NCBI RefSeq assembly: GCF_001597745.1
Contig: NZ_LUHJ01000009.1
Span: 133,224 to 197,223, forward strand
DNA from: Anabaena sp. 4-3
GTDB taxonomy: Bacteria > Cyanobacteriota > Cyanobacteriia > Cyanobacteriales > Nostocaceae
Direction: 5' to 3'
Length of the DNA stretch: 64,000 bases
Part shown: piece by piece, positions 49,337-59,397 of the stretch
Numbering within the stretch: the first letter of the stretch is position 1
Layout of the letters: each line of letters starts with the position of its first letter
The notes under the pieces: model-generated
What the model saw: the letters and a program-made list of their open reading frames with translations, nothing else
The model's database searches: none
Told to the model about the DNA's origin: nothing
Translations under genes and position numbers: made by a program

Positions 49337-50488
49337 GTGGCCAAAAATTTAAAATTAGGTGAAAATTCTGGCAAAGTAGCCGACCATATCTTCGTGTTCT
49401 TAGAGATTTTTGCACGGGAAGGTGGAATTCAATCTTATGTTAAAGATATTTTCCGCGCTTATTTGGAGTTGAATCCAGGTTATCAAGCAGAAGTATTTTT
49501 GTTGCGAGATAGTCCTGAATGCTCGAATCAGTTTGAGTGCGATCGCTTAAAATTTCATTATTTTCACCATCAATCACCCCAGATAGGCAGAATCAAAATG
49601 GCTGGGGTATTACTGAAGTATTTACTGCAAAAACGCCCCAAACGTGTTTTCTGTGGTCATATCAACCTGGCTGTATTAATACAAACCCTGTGCCAACCCT
49701 TGGGAATTCCTTACACTGTCCTGACTTATGGAAAAGAAGTTTGGGAACCCCTCAACATTAAAGAACGCCGTGCTTTAGCCACAGCCACCGATATCTGGAC
49801 AATCAGCCGCTACAGTCGCGATCGCGCTTGTGCTGCTAATGGTATAAATCCAAATCAAGTCAAAATGCTAGCTTGTGCCATTGATGGCGAAAAATTTACC
49901 GCCGGCGCGAAGCTACCAGAATTAGTCACAAAGTACGGCTTAACAGATGCCAAAGTGATCATGACTGTAGCACGACTCTGGTCAGGAGATATATATAAAG
50001 GCGTAGATATGACAATTCGCGCCCTGCCCAAAATCGCCCAGGTATTTCCAGATGTAAAATATTTGGTAATTGGTCGCGGTGATGACCAACCAAGATTAGC
50101 CAAGCTAGCCCAAGATTTAGGAGTAAGCGATCGCGTTGTCTTTGCTGGTTTTGTCCCCACAGATGATTTAGTATCGCACTACCGCCTCGCCGATGCTTAT
50201 ATTATGCCCTCTCAAGAAGGCTTCGGGATTGTATATTTAGAAGCTATGGCCTGTGGTGTCCCAGTGTTGTCCGGTGATGACGATGGTTCAGCCGATCCAG
50301 TACAGGATGGTAAAGTCGGTTGGCGAGTTCCTCACCGCGATCCTGAAGCTGTAGCCGCAGCTTGTATCGAAATTCTCAAAGGAGATGATCAACGTTGTGA
50401 TGGACAATGGCTAAGAGAACAAGCGATCGCAAATTTTGGCATGGAAGCCTTGAAACAACAGCTTTTGTCCTTACTTGAGAGTTCATAG
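49337..50488 (+). CDS. GT4 family glycosyltransferase
   Basis: A 383-residue GT-B enzyme, starting at GTG. EGGIQSYVKDIFRAYLELNPGY is the N-terminal domain, VARLWSGDIYKGVDMTIRAL a binding segment, and EGFGIVYLEAMACGVPVLSGD the GT4 donor-site motif. It probably adds a sugar in the same surface polysaccharide that the gmd-like gene feeds. Acceptor unknown. Confidence 0.8.
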   Translation: MAKNLKLGENSGKVADHIFVFLEIFAREGGIQSYVKDIFRAYLELNPGYQAEVFLLRDSPECSNQFECDRLKFHYFHHQSPQIGRIKMAGVLLKYLLQKRPKRVFCGHINLAVLIQTLCQPLGIPYTVLTYGKEVWEPLNIKERRALATATDIWTISRYSRDRACAANGINPNQVKMLACAIDGEKFTAGAKLPELVTKYGLTDAKVIMTVARLWSGDIYKGVDMTIRALPKIAQVFPDVKYLVIGRGDDQPRLAKLAQDLGVSDRVVFAGFVPTDDLVSHYRLADAYIMPSQEGFGIVYLEAMACGVPVLSGDDDGSADPVQDGKVGWRVPHRDPEAVAAACIEILKGDDQRCDGQWLREQAIANFGMEALKQQLLSLLESS

Positions 50489-50552
50489 TTTTTCACCAAT
50501 GACTAACAACTAAACTCGCTATCCTAGAAGGAGAGCAAGATAGTATTTAAAA

Positions 50553-50924
50553 ATGAACTATAACAATTCTCAACTGAATCTCTACAATCTCCGCCCTTGG
50601 CTGACTGTGTTAGTAATTTTCTGGTTACTGACTTCATTTGGTTTGGGTTGGTTGGTAAATTCGTTGTTGATTCTATTTGGATTAATGTTGCTAGTGCCTG
50701 TAGTCGCATTTTTCGGGTTTCGTTGGTGGCTGGAACGCAACCTAGTAACTGATCAGTGTCCCGTCTGCCAATATGAATTTACAGGATTAAATAATAGTCA
50801 ATTGCAGTGTCCTAACTGTGGCGAACAACTCACAGTACAAAAAGGCCATTTTCACCGCTTCGCACCCGAAGGCACAATTGATATTACCGCCGTTGAAGTA
50901 CCAACTCAGCAATTAGAAGATTAA
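50553..50924 (+). CDS. Small membrane protein with zinc ribbon
   Basis: A 123-residue protein. Two hydrophobic segments (about 14-32 and 36-58) precede a zinc ribbon with CPVCQYEF and CPNCGEQL and a short acidic tail. It should sit in the membrane with a cytoplasmic ribbon. It follows the GT4 gene in the same direction by 64 bases. Function unknown. Confidence 0.65.
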   Translation: MNYNNSQLNLYNLRPWLTVLVIFWLLTSFGLGWLVNSLLILFGLMLLVPVVAFFGFRWWLERNLVTDQCPVCQYEFTGLNNSQLQCPNCGEQLTVQKGHFHRFAPEGTIDITAVEVPTQQLED

Positions 50925-51010
50925 ATTGATAAAGTAAACATTAAATTGTAGGGTGCGTTAAAGCCAAGTGCAACGCACCTCATAAAATCTTGGTGCGTTA
51001 CGGTCAATTT

Positions 51011-51754
51011 TTATGCTGCCTCAGCTAGTTTACTCTCGATTTCTAATAACTGGACTGCGCCAGAGTAATTTTTCCCATTCATCACAAAGAAGGGTGTACC
51101 AGGAACTCCCAGTTGTTCACCTAGTTGCATATCTTGTTGAATAGCAGGATCAGCAAGTAGGCGATCGCGATTAAATTTTTCTAAGTCTAGATTCAGTTTT
51201 TTAGCAATATCTAAATACAAATCTTCACCTAATTGTTTTTGATTTGTAAATAGGGCATCATGATACAGCCAAAACTTTCCCTGCTGATTTGCAGCCCAAG
51301 CCGCTTTTGCTGCTGGTATAGCTTGGGGATGAATTGGTAAGGGAAAATGTTTATAAACTAATGTCACTTCATTTTCATGCTTGGCTAACAACTCCTTTAA
51401 TTTTGTATGAGCTTCAGCACAGTAGGGACATTGATAATCAGAAAACTCGATTAACAAAGTTTTTGATGCAGTTCCTCCAATAGTAGGAGAAGAAGCAATA
51501 ACTGCTTGGGGGTTGGTTTGCAAATCCTGCAAAAATGTCTGTCGGGCTTGATTTAGTGTTTGTTGCTGTTGTTGTTGGTATGCTTGGACAGATTCAATAA
51601 TCACCTCTGGGTGTTGGCGGAGAATTTCTAAAACTTGCTGTTCTAGTTGGGGGTTGACTTTACTGGCTGCTTGTGCAGGAAATGACCAAGCTAAAACTAC
51701 AGACAATAAGCTAATTATTGCCCAGGTACGTAGATACTGCAAAAATTGACGCAT
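51011..51754 (-). CDS. DsbA-family thiol-disulfide protein
   Basis: A 247-residue secreted protein. A signal peptide (about 1-30) leads to a helical coiled-coil-like part (EQQVLEILRQHPEVIIESVQAYQQQ) and then a DsbA fold with FSDYQCPYCAEAH (CPYC active site) and the cis-proline GVPGTPFFVMNGK. It should form or break disulfides in the periplasm. It lies next to the rhodanese gene, same strand; both deal with sulfur. Confidence 0.85.
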   Translation of the reverse strand: MRQFLQYLRTWAIISLLSVVLAWSFPAQAASKVNPQLEQQVLEILRQHPEVIIESVQAYQQQQQQTLNQARQTFLQDLQTNPQAVIASSPTIGGTASKTLLIEFSDYQCPYCAEAHTKLKELLAKHENEVTLVYKHFPLPIHPQAIPAAKAAWAANQQGKFWLYHDALFTNQKQLGEDLYLDIAKKLNLDLEKFNRDRLLADPAIQQDMQLGEQLGVPGTPFFVMNGKNYSGAVQLLEIESKLAEAA

Positions 51755-51822
51755 AGCAAAATACTGGAGACATTAATATTTCTCTAGTATTCCCTGAAAT
51801 GCCAGCCAGTGATAATTACAAA

Positions 51823-52677
51823 TTATATAACTGTGGCATCAATCGGTAATGAATTGTCACGAGACCATTCATTCCAAGAACCAAAATAATTTTTGGCGTG
51901 AATTCCAGCCTGTTGTAAAGCAATCAGTGTATTAGCAGCCCTAGAACCTTTAAAGCAGTAAACATACACTATTGACTCGGAAGTAATCCCAACAGATTCA
52001 CAAATTTCTAAGATTTCTGCTGGTGAACGAAACATCGGTATTCCCGATTCAAATGTCATCAAACGATGCCATTCTAACCATACAGCATGAGGAATTCTGC
52101 CCTTGCGGGGGCAAAAATCAGTACCGTAGGGTGAAGAACTTAAACCTTGCCATTCGTTGCGATCGCGCACATCCAATTTTATAATTGCTGGATTGTTGAT
52201 TGCTTGCAACATTTGGATAGTCGTCACTATCATCTCCGCCTGGGGATGCAATCTAAATATGCTGCTTTCACCTTCAGGAACTTCATCGGTAGTAGGTAAA
52301 CCCGCAGCCAACCAACCTTGATATCCGCCGTGTAAAACATATACATGAGGACATCCTAAATACTGGAGTAAAAAAGCTGCTCTACAAGATTGGCCGTAAC
52401 CTTTATTTAAAGCATCTTCATAGACAATTAATCTTTCTGCCCCAGATATTCCTACATCACTCAGAAGTTGAGCAAAATACTCTTGCAATTGCTTTAATCC
52501 TGCTGGGTAGGAATTATCTAAAAGATAAGTGAAAAAATCTCTAATATTGATGGATTTAGGAATGTGAGAACTAGCATATTCTTCTGGGCTTCGCGTATCG
52601 ATAATGACAGTTTGTGGCGATTTTTCTGCTAACAAAGACGTGAGTTCTTGAGGAGAAATGAGGAGTTTTATATTCAC
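51823..52677 (-). CDS. Tandem rhodanese sulfurtransferase
   Basis: A 284-residue protein made of two rhodanese domains (about 1-140 and 155-284). Only the second has the catalytic cysteine, in YVYCFKGSRAANT; the loop CxxGxR matches mercaptopyruvate or thiosulfate transferases. DTRSPEEYASSHIPKSINI and LDVRDRNEWQG are the usual entry strands. It moves sulfane sulfur to an acceptor in the cytoplasm. Confidence 0.88.
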   Translation of the reverse strand: MNIKLLISPQELTSLLAEKSPQTVIIDTRSPEEYASSHIPKSINIRDFFTYLLDNSYPAGLKQLQEYFAQLLSDVGISGAERLIVYEDALNKGYGQSCRAAFLLQYLGCPHVYVLHGGYQGWLAAGLPTTDEVPEGESSIFRLHPQAEMIVTTIQMLQAINNPAIIKLDVRDRNEWQGLSSSPYGTDFCPRKGRIPHAVWLEWHRLMTFESGIPMFRSPAEILEICESVGITSESIVYVYCFKGSRAANTLIALQQAGIHAKNYFGSWNEWSRDNSLPIDATVI

Positions 52678-52937
52678 GCTTTCATGCTGCTGTTACCGTG
52701 TCATTGGGCATTATCGCGCTCACCTGATTGGCATTTTGGCATGAAATTTACAGAATAATGAATGTTAATTGTTGGCGAATAACTTTTGTAGTTTGATATC
52801 TTGCACCAGTTCTGTTTGATTTTTTAACGCTCCAGGAGCGCGGAGGTTCACGCAAAGTAACGCAGAGGTTTGTTGAAATTGGATATTAGCCGTAAGGTAA
52901 TGACATCATTAGCTGCTGTACTTTGCCCTAAGTTTAT

Positions 52938-55565
52938 TTACATTTTAAGGTTTACCTGTAATAAGTCTAAACCTCGTTCAAATATTTCATCAATTGGCAA
53001 CATTTGCCCATCTTGAGTCATAAATTTATGGTCTTTTGTTGCCCGAATTACTGAACCATCTTCTAAACTATATTCAAAAACTTCTTGTTGTCCGCGATTA
53101 TGCCATTGTGCAGTAGGCTGGGTGTAAACAATGCCATTAATATCAACACTAAATACTGTGCATTCAAGACCTTTTTCTACTATCTCACCAATAGGTAAAT
53201 AACCATATTCAACTGTTAAAATTTCTGTGTCATAACTTAAGCAATACTCAGCAAATTTCAACATATCATCAAATAGCTTCTCAGCTACTTGTTTTTTTAC
53301 ACCATTCTTAGTTGCTCCATCAATAAATTTTTCCTGCTGCTTCTGCATCTCTGCTACTTTCTTTTTACCCATAGCACGGCGCAGTAAGTCAGCTTGTCCT
53401 AACGAATAACCAGCCATATCTTGAGCAATTTTCATGATTTGCTCTTGATAAACCATGATGCCATAGGTTTCATTTAAGATGGGTTCTAAAATTTGGCTTT
53501 CATAATCAATACTTTCTCGTCCATGTTTACGGTTGATAAATTTAGGAATCAATCCCGCATCTAAGGGCCCTGGTCGATAAAGTGCCAAAATAGAAGAAAT
53601 ATCTTCAATATTAGAAGGTTTTAAGTCTCGGACTATCTGCTTCATCCCTGAAGACTCTAATTGAAATACTCCTTCTAATTCACCCGATTCTAAAAGTTCA
53701 TAGGTTTTTTGTACATCTTTGGGCAGAGTTTTATGCTCACCTTTAGCTAATATTCTTTGAGCTTTGCGTTCTTGATTAGTGATTTCATACGGGTCTATTG
53801 TAAACCCGTGGTTTTCTTGAATTAAATCAATGGTTTTTTGAATCATGGTTAAGTTTTTTAGACCCAAAAAGTCCATTTTTAACAAACCCATTGATTCTAG
53901 GTCTTCCATGAAATATTGGGTAATTACAGACCCGTCATTATTTCTTTGTAAGGGGACAATTTCATCTAATGGTTCAGCAGAAATGACTACACCTGCGGCG
54001 TGCACCCCAAAGGTTTTGTTAGTTCCCTCAATTCGCATGGCCATGTCAATCCAATGGCGTACTTTTGGGTCACTATCATATTTTGCTTTAAACTCTGGTT
54101 CTGGGGTTTGATCAGAAATCATTACTTTGAGTTTAGTGGGTTTACCCCGTACCACAGGAATTAATTTCGCCATTTGGTCGGCTTCCCCGTAGGGAATATT
54201 TAACACTCTGGCAACATCTTTTAAAACTGCTTTGGAAGTTAGACGGTTAAAGGTAATAATTTGAGCTACTCTATCCTTACCGTATTTTTCAGTTACATAG
54301 TCAATCACTTTATCCCGTTGTTCAATACAGAAATCTGTATCGATATCAGGCATAGATTTACGTTCTGGGTTTAAGAATCGCTCAAATAGTAAGCCATGAT
54401 GCACCGGGTCAATATTAGTAATTCCCATTGTATAGGCAACTAATGAACCAGCCGCCGAACCCCTTCCAGGCCCTACAGGAATATTATTATCTCTAGCAAA
54501 TTTGATGTAGTCCCACACGACTAAAAAGTAGGTGGAAAAACCCATCTGTTGCAACATTTTCAGTTCATATTCCAGTCTTTCTTTGTAGACTGAATCTACT
54601 TCGCTGCGGGATTTACGATTTAATCTTTCTAATAGTCCTTGCCAAGCTACTTCTTCGACGTAGGTATCAGCAGTATGACCCGCAGGAATAGGATAATTAG
54701 GAATGCGAGGCTCACCCATAATTTGGTAAGGCTCGATTTTATCAGCTACTTCTTCGGTTCTATTGATGGCTTCAGCAATCACATCATCTGGTAAATGGTC
54801 ACGAAATAACAGCTTCATCTCATCGGCAGATTTGAGATATTCTGTACCGCTATAACGCATCCGATTATCTTCAATAATTAACTTGCCTGTTTGAATACAT
54901 AGCAAAGCGTCGTGAGCTTCGACATCAAAGCAAGATGTAAAATGAGAGTCATTGGTAGCGACGAATTTAATATTTAATTCCCGTGCTATTTTGATGATTT
55001 CAACGTTAACTATGCGGTCTTCTTGCGAACCGTGGTCTTGAATTTCTAGATAAAAATCATCACCAAATACATCTTTATACCATTTTGCCACTTTCCGCGC
55101 TGCGTCTGGTCTGCCGCTCAGAATTGCCTGGGGAATTTCTCCACCTAAACAAGCACTGGTAACTATTAAACCTTCATGATATTTTTGTAATAATTCTTTA
55201 TTAATACAAGGGCGAGAAAAAATTCCTTTACCTTGAACACCTTGCAGGTGAGAAATTGTTGTTAATTTAACTAAATTTTTGTAACCTTTATTATTTTTGG
55301 CTAAGACAACTTGATGATATTTAGGACGACGTTCTTGTTTTTCAATGTCGCCGTTAATGATATACATTTCATTGCCAATAATTGCCTTAATATTTTTGCT
55401 GCGGCAGGTTTTTAGCAGTTCAACAGCACCATACATGACACCGTGATCGGTAACTGCGATCGCCTTTATCCCTAGTTCAATCGCCCGATCAATCAAATCT
55501 GGTAGCTGACTTGCTCCATCCAGCAGACTGTAATCACTGTGAATATGTAAAGGTACAAAGGACAT
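52938..55565 (-). CDS. dnaE: DNA polymerase III alpha subunit, N-part with N-half of the split DnaE intein
   Basis: An 875-residue protein. It starts [16 protein letters not shown], the PHP domain, and goes on into the polymerase palm with [15 protein letters not shown]. Residue 774 is the last exteinic Tyr (FAEY); residues 775-875 are the N-intein, beginning CLSYDTEIL and ending without a C-part. The missing DnaE-C with the intein C-half must lie elsewhere in the genome, and trans-splicing would rebuild the replicative polymerase. The ATG at 55565 is the family start; the frame upstream to 55661 is not part of it. Confidence 0.97.
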   Translation of the reverse strand: MSFVPLHIHSDYSLLDGASQLPDLIDRAIELGIKAIAVTDHGVMYGAVELLKTCRSKNIKAIIGNEMYIINGDIEKQERRPKYHQVVLAKNNKGYKNLVKLTTISHLQGVQGKGIFSRPCINKELLQKYHEGLIVTSACLGGEIPQAILSGRPDAARKVAKWYKDVFGDDFYLEIQDHGSQEDRIVNVEIIKIARELNIKFVATNDSHFTSCFDVEAHDALLCIQTGKLIIEDNRMRYSGTEYLKSADEMKLLFRDHLPDDVIAEAINRTEEVADKIEPYQIMGEPRIPNYPIPAGHTADTYVEEVAWQGLLERLNRKSRSEVDSVYKERLEYELKMLQQMGFSTYFLVVWDYIKFARDNNIPVGPGRGSAAGSLVAYTMGITNIDPVHHGLLFERFLNPERKSMPDIDTDFCIEQRDKVIDYVTEKYGKDRVAQIITFNRLTSKAVLKDVARVLNIPYGEADQMAKLIPVVRGKPTKLKVMISDQTPEPEFKAKYDSDPKVRHWIDMAMRIEGTNKTFGVHAAGVVISAEPLDEIVPLQRNNDGSVITQYFMEDLESMGLLKMDFLGLKNLTMIQKTIDLIQENHGFTIDPYEITNQERKAQRILAKGEHKTLPKDVQKTYELLESGELEGVFQLESSGMKQIVRDLKPSNIEDISSILALYRPGPLDAGLIPKFINRKHGRESIDYESQILEPILNETYGIMVYQEQIMKIAQDMAGYSLGQADLLRRAMGKKKVAEMQKQQEKFIDGATKNGVKKQVAEKLFDDMLKFAEYCLSYDTEILTVEYGYLPIGEIVEKGLECTVFSVDINGIVYTQPTAQWHNRGQQEVFEYSLEDGSVIRATKDHKFMTQDGQMLPIDEIFERGLDLLQVNLKM
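52941..53243 (-). other. N-half of the split DnaE intein
   Basis: A 101-residue N-intein. Cys1 is the splice-junction nucleophile. Thr69 and His72 (ATKDH, block B) are in place, as are Lys70, Met75 and Met81. Position 59 is Ser rather than the Cys I recall as consensus, and the tail reads VNLKM rather than the common GLP/NLPN ending. Confidence 0.95.
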
Positions 55566-55680
55566 AAACTTCTCCCAGCACAAACCCAACCCTGGTGCGC
55601 TAGATTTTATCCAGCAACGGCATACTAGATTAACGTGTTTGCAAAATTTTAACTTCCGCAATTCATGTATTAATAGTTAC

Positions 55681-55722
55681 TTTAGTCATTAGTTATTAGT
55701 CATTAGTCATTAGTCATTGGGG
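55681..55722. repeat. STRR-type heptamer tandem array
   Basis: TTAGTCA/TTAGTTA units upstream of dnaE; a pyrimidine-rich CTCCCT stretch follows to about 55800. Confidence 0.75.
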
Positions 55723-55876
55723 ATTAAATTTTTCTCCCTCTGCCTCCCCTGCCTCCCTTCCTTTCCTTCCCTCCCTCTGCTTTCCCACTCCCCACTCCCC
55801 CAAAAGGCAAAAAGCCACGTTTGATCAACGAGGCTTGCTTTGGAGATATGCAGTCAATACAGGAGGTTGGGGAAAT

Positions 55877-56056
55877 TTAATGCTGTTGTGGCCCTTTGGC
55901 ATCACATTCTTTATTCCAACACCGTTGTAAAAGTCCTATTCGCCATCTATGGGCAAAACGACGGGGGTTGAGTTCTAATTGAGAATCACGGCTAAATAAC
56001 GGTTGGTTGAGATATTGCCAAAGCGGGAATTGAATTTTGTTGTGTTTATCAGCCAT
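55877..56056 (-). CDS. Short gene for a 59-residue basic protein
   Basis: A complete small frame: ADKHNKIQFPLWQYLNQP, then LFSRDSQLELNPRRFAHRW and ILLGLQ-like basic region (RIGLLQRCWNKE) to the stop. The residues are typical of a folded basic protein with several Trp and Arg. It sits alone on the minus strand in a 1.2-kb gap between dnaE and the desaturase gene. No family is recognised; no clear ribosome site precedes the ATG. Confidence 0.5.
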   Translation of the reverse strand: MADKHNKIQFPLWQYLNQPLFSRDSQLELNPRRFAHRWRIGLLQRCWNKECDAKGPQQH

Positions 56057-56844
56057 AGGAGTAACAAAATAGTATAAAAACGGTGTGGCAACAGTTAGGA
56101 CTTATGAATAACACTGCCAGCTAGTGATTTTCTTGTTAAAGATGCCATGATCTACATTCAATTGTCCTGGTGGCAATTGCGGAACTTTACGTAAAGATTT
56201 CTGCCACATTTGTCAGACTGACTCTTCAACTTTAAGTTCCCATCTTGGGTATATATACTTATGATTTTTGTAGGTAATGTAGGCACTAATGGTAAAGCTT
56301 TGATAGAACATGATGGTATTTCTGTTCATGTATTTTTGATTCCTTCTTTGCGAAAATAATACTGAGAAAATAGTTGTATCAAGGCTAGAAAAGTTGACAA
56401 AAATACATATTGTTTGATACGTATACTCAGAAATGCCAAGCGATGGGCTGTTTTCTCAGGTAGGCGATCGCCTGATGCCCAATTTCTGGTGATGGAATAC
56501 ACCCCACCAGAGCAAAATTATGAAACTGTTTGATTTTGGAAAATCGAGTATAAAAACTTGATGCTGTGCATTGTTATATTTATCTTCCCAGTCGAAATCA
56601 TAGAAATCAATAGGGTTAGCATCAAATTTTATTATGTTAATAAATGTAATTATTGATATGTTTATGTTTAAAAATTAACCTATTGATATTAATTATCAGA
56701 ATTGTTTTCAAATAAAAATTAGGGTTCTAAAAAACCTAACCCTGCTAGCCTCCGTTTCCTACCTCTCCCCAATCCTCTCCTAGAGGAAAGGGAAAAGGAA
56801 AAACTTTTGTTAGCTGGAATGGGGGAAGATGTCGAGATGCTAAA
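56057..56844. other. AT-rich intergenic region
   Basis: About 790 bases with no gene I would defend. A 32-residue frame (56261-56359) and a short frame ending MEYTPPEQNYETV near 56540 may be remnants. Confidence 0.4.
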
Positions 56845-57684
56845 TCAAGATTTTGCTACCTGAGTGGGTGGTAAGTTGACATCCTTCGCCAAACCGACTG
56901 TTTTTAATAAGGCGATCGCCCACCAAGTAATATCAATTTCCCACCATCGCCAGCCACATTTGGCTACATGAGGGTAAGCATGGTGATTGTTGTGCCAGCC
57001 TTCACCATAGGTGAGAATTGCCGCCCACCACAGGTTACGGGAATTATCATCACAGTCAAAAGTGCGGTATCCCCACAGATGAGTCACAGAGTTGATAAAC
57101 CAAGTCGTATGCCAGAGAATCACAGCGCGAACAAATACACCGTAAATTATAAATGACCAACCACCCAATACATAAAGCAATAATGCTACAGGAATTTGCA
57201 ACCACAAAAAGTAACGATTCAGCCAACAGTAAAAAGCATCTCGTGCTAAATCTGGGGCATATCGTTGATAACATTCATAATCAAAGAATTGCCGATTAGG
57301 ATACAAAATCCATAACATATGACTCCACCAGAAACCTCGGCGGGCAGAGTAGGGATCTTTGTATTCATCTTCCGTGTGAGCATGGTGTAAACGATGTCCA
57401 GCCACCCAGAAAATTGGCCCTCCCTGGATTGATAAAGCACCTAAAATTGCGATCGCATACTCCAACCACTTCGGGACTCGCAAACTCCGATGGCTTAACA
57501 TTCGGTGATAGCCTAAGCAAACTCCAATACTGCCAAATAGCCAATGTAGAAACACAGCTACACCTAATGCAGACCAAGAAAAAAACCAAGGTGCTAACAA
57601 TGCTAGCACGTGAATAGTAGCGAAAAATGCTACAGCTATCCAATCAAGACGCAAAGACTGGGGGTTATCTGACCAAGTTCTCAT
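56845..57684 (-). CDS. Delta-9 acyl-lipid desaturase (DesC family)
   Basis: A 279-residue membrane protein with four hydrophobic segments and the three histidine boxes HRMLSH, HRLHHAH and HNNHHAYPH of the acyl desaturases. It puts a double bond into acyl chains of lipids, with oxygen and ferredoxin. It differs clearly from the usual DesC1 in the HRMLSHRSLRVPKW stretch, so it may be the DesC2 type. It is the last gene of the minus-strand tetrapyrrole run, 180 bases after hemN, which is unusual company. Confidence 0.85.
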   Translation of the reverse strand: MRTWSDNPQSLRLDWIAVAFFATIHVLALLAPWFFSWSALGVAVFLHWLFGSIGVCLGYHRMLSHRSLRVPKWLEYAIAILGALSIQGGPIFWVAGHRLHHAHTEDEYKDPYSARRGFWWSHMLWILYPNRQFFDYECYQRYAPDLARDAFYCWLNRYFLWLQIPVALLLYVLGGWSFIIYGVFVRAVILWHTTWFINSVTHLWGYRTFDCDDNSRNLWWAAILTYGEGWHNNHHAYPHVAKCGWRWWEIDITWWAIALLKTVGLAKDVNLPPTQVAKS

Positions 57685-57694
57685 GGAATTAATT

Positions 57695-57728
57695 AATGGG
57701 GACTGGGGACTGGGGACTGGGGATTGGG
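57695..57728. repeat. STRR ACTGGGG heptamer array
   Basis: Four to five ACTGGGG/ATTGGG units, the complement of the CCCCAGT array at 30588. Confidence 0.85.
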
Positions 57729-57779
57729 AAAGCAGGGGAGGCAGGGGAGGCAGGGGAGATTTTTTCCCCAGAATTCTTT

Positions 57780-57825
57780 AATTTTGAATTTTGTAGGCTT
57801 GCCTTCCCGTAGGGTATTTTGAATT
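57780..57825. repeat. 46-bp interspersed repeat, copy 2
   Basis: Identical over all 46 bases to the copy at 24646-24691; here it lies downstream of hemN, not in a gene. Confidence 0.9.
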
Positions 57826-57857
57826 GATTTATGCCCTGTGCATCGATGCCCAATTCT

Positions 57858-59255
57858 TCAAATTGCTTGAGAAAAACCAGTACCTGATTTTTCTTGTAGA
57901 TAGGCATCAAATACAGCCGCGATGTTGCGGATAAGTAACCGTCCGCTTGGTGTGACTTCAATATGATTAGGAGAAAGTTTAATCAAACCATCGGCTTCTA
58001 ATAATCGAAGTTTTAATTGTTCTCTTTGAAAATATTCGCCAAAATCACTATCAAAGTTCAAATGATATTTTTCCTCAATGTTATTTAGTGAAAGTTGAAA
58101 TTGACACATCAATTCCATAATTATCGTGCGGCGAATGATATCATCTTGATTCAGTTTCACTCCTTTTTCAATCGGTAATTCATCATGATTAATCGCCTGA
58201 TAGTAATTTTTTATCCGTTTATGATTCTGCACATACACATCATGGAGCATACTAATTGAACTCATGCCAAACCCCAATAAATCCGACTCTGGTTTGGTGG
58301 TATAGCCTTGGAAGTTGCGATGTAGTTGACCGTTTTGTTGGGCGATCGCTAATTCATCATTTGGTTTAGCAAAATGATCCATCCCAATGAAAACATAGCC
58401 ATTGGTAGTTAATTCCTCAATTGTCATCTTGATAATTTCCAGTTTTTCTCCGGCTAACGGTAATGCGTCTTGGGGAATTAAACGTTGAATTGGTTTTAAC
58501 CAAGGTACATAAGCAAAGTTAAACACAGCAATCCGGTCTGGATTGAGTTGCATAGTCTTACGGACGGTACTTTTAAAAGTTTCTAGATTTTGATAAGGTA
58601 AGCCATAAATCAAATCAACATTAACACTGGTAAAACCAGCATCTCGCACCCAGTCCATTACCTGAAATAGCATCTCTTCCGGTTGAATCCGGTTAACCGC
58701 TTGCTGTACCTGGAAATCAAAGTCTTGAATACCAAAACTAATGCGATTAAAACCTAAATTCCTCAAACCAAAGAGGTAGTCTCTATCTAAGAAACGGGGA
58801 TTGACTTCAATAGAAATTTCTGCATCATCATCAAAATCAAAACAATGATGGAGGGTATACCAAAGGGTTTCAACCTGACGCAGAGATAAATAGTTAGGAG
58901 TTCCACCACCCCAATGTAGTTGTTGTACTTTTCGTTGGTGATCAATTAAAGATGCGACTTGCTGAATATTGCGAATTAAGTAATTTAAATAAGGTTCGGC
59001 AAGTGCTTTGTTTGGGGTAATGATAGTATTACAACCACAGAAATAACAAGCACTTTCACAAAAGGGAATATGACAATACAGTGATAGTGGAGTTTTTTTG
59101 TAATTTCCGACTGCGATCGCTGCTTTAAAATCAGCTTGTTGAAAATCCTCAGTTAACTCTGTGGCTGGAGGATAGCTAGTGTAGCGGGGTAAAGGCTGAT
59201 CATATTTTTTCAGCAAATCAGCATCAAATTTAACATTCTGTGGTAAAACTTTCAT
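57858..59255 (-). CDS. hemN: Oxygen-independent coproporphyrinogen III oxidase
   Basis: A 465-residue radical-SAM protein. The Fe-S motif CHIPFCESACYFCGC is complete, with the SAM-side QLHWGGGTPNYL. It oxidises coproporphyrinogen III to protoporphyrinogen IX without oxygen. The C-terminal HemN domain is present, so this is not the HemW-type paralogue. It is part of the hemF-ho2-hemN run on the minus strand, the set that acts under low oxygen in other cyanobacteria. Confidence 0.93.
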   Translation of the reverse strand: MKVLPQNVKFDADLLKKYDQPLPRYTSYPPATELTEDFQQADFKAAIAVGNYKKTPLSLYCHIPFCESACYFCGCNTIITPNKALAEPYLNYLIRNIQQVASLIDHQRKVQQLHWGGGTPNYLSLRQVETLWYTLHHCFDFDDDAEISIEVNPRFLDRDYLFGLRNLGFNRISFGIQDFDFQVQQAVNRIQPEEMLFQVMDWVRDAGFTSVNVDLIYGLPYQNLETFKSTVRKTMQLNPDRIAVFNFAYVPWLKPIQRLIPQDALPLAGEKLEIIKMTIEELTTNGYVFIGMDHFAKPNDELAIAQQNGQLHRNFQGYTTKPESDLLGFGMSSISMLHDVYVQNHKRIKNYYQAINHDELPIEKGVKLNQDDIIRRTIIMELMCQFQLSLNNIEEKYHLNFDSDFGEYFQREQLKLRLLEADGLIKLSPNHIEVTPSGRLLIRNIAAVFDAYLQEKSGTGFSQAI

Positions 59256-59397
59256 AAAAACTTGTAATGAAAAATCCTGTGTGTGTCCATGTTTGTAGTA
59301 AGGACTTTAGTCCTGAATATTCCCAACACTAAAATGCTTACTACAAACCTGTGAAACCCTATGCAATAAACAGTCTTTTAACTCCACACTCCACACT

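Noticed and set aside
52938-55565. Truncated or broken dnaE
   Set aside because: The early end coincides with a complete N-intein, so it is a natural split gene, not a frameshift.
57689-57961. 90-residue frame at the hemN end
   Set aside because: It covers repeats (46-bp copy and STRR) and the hemN tail.
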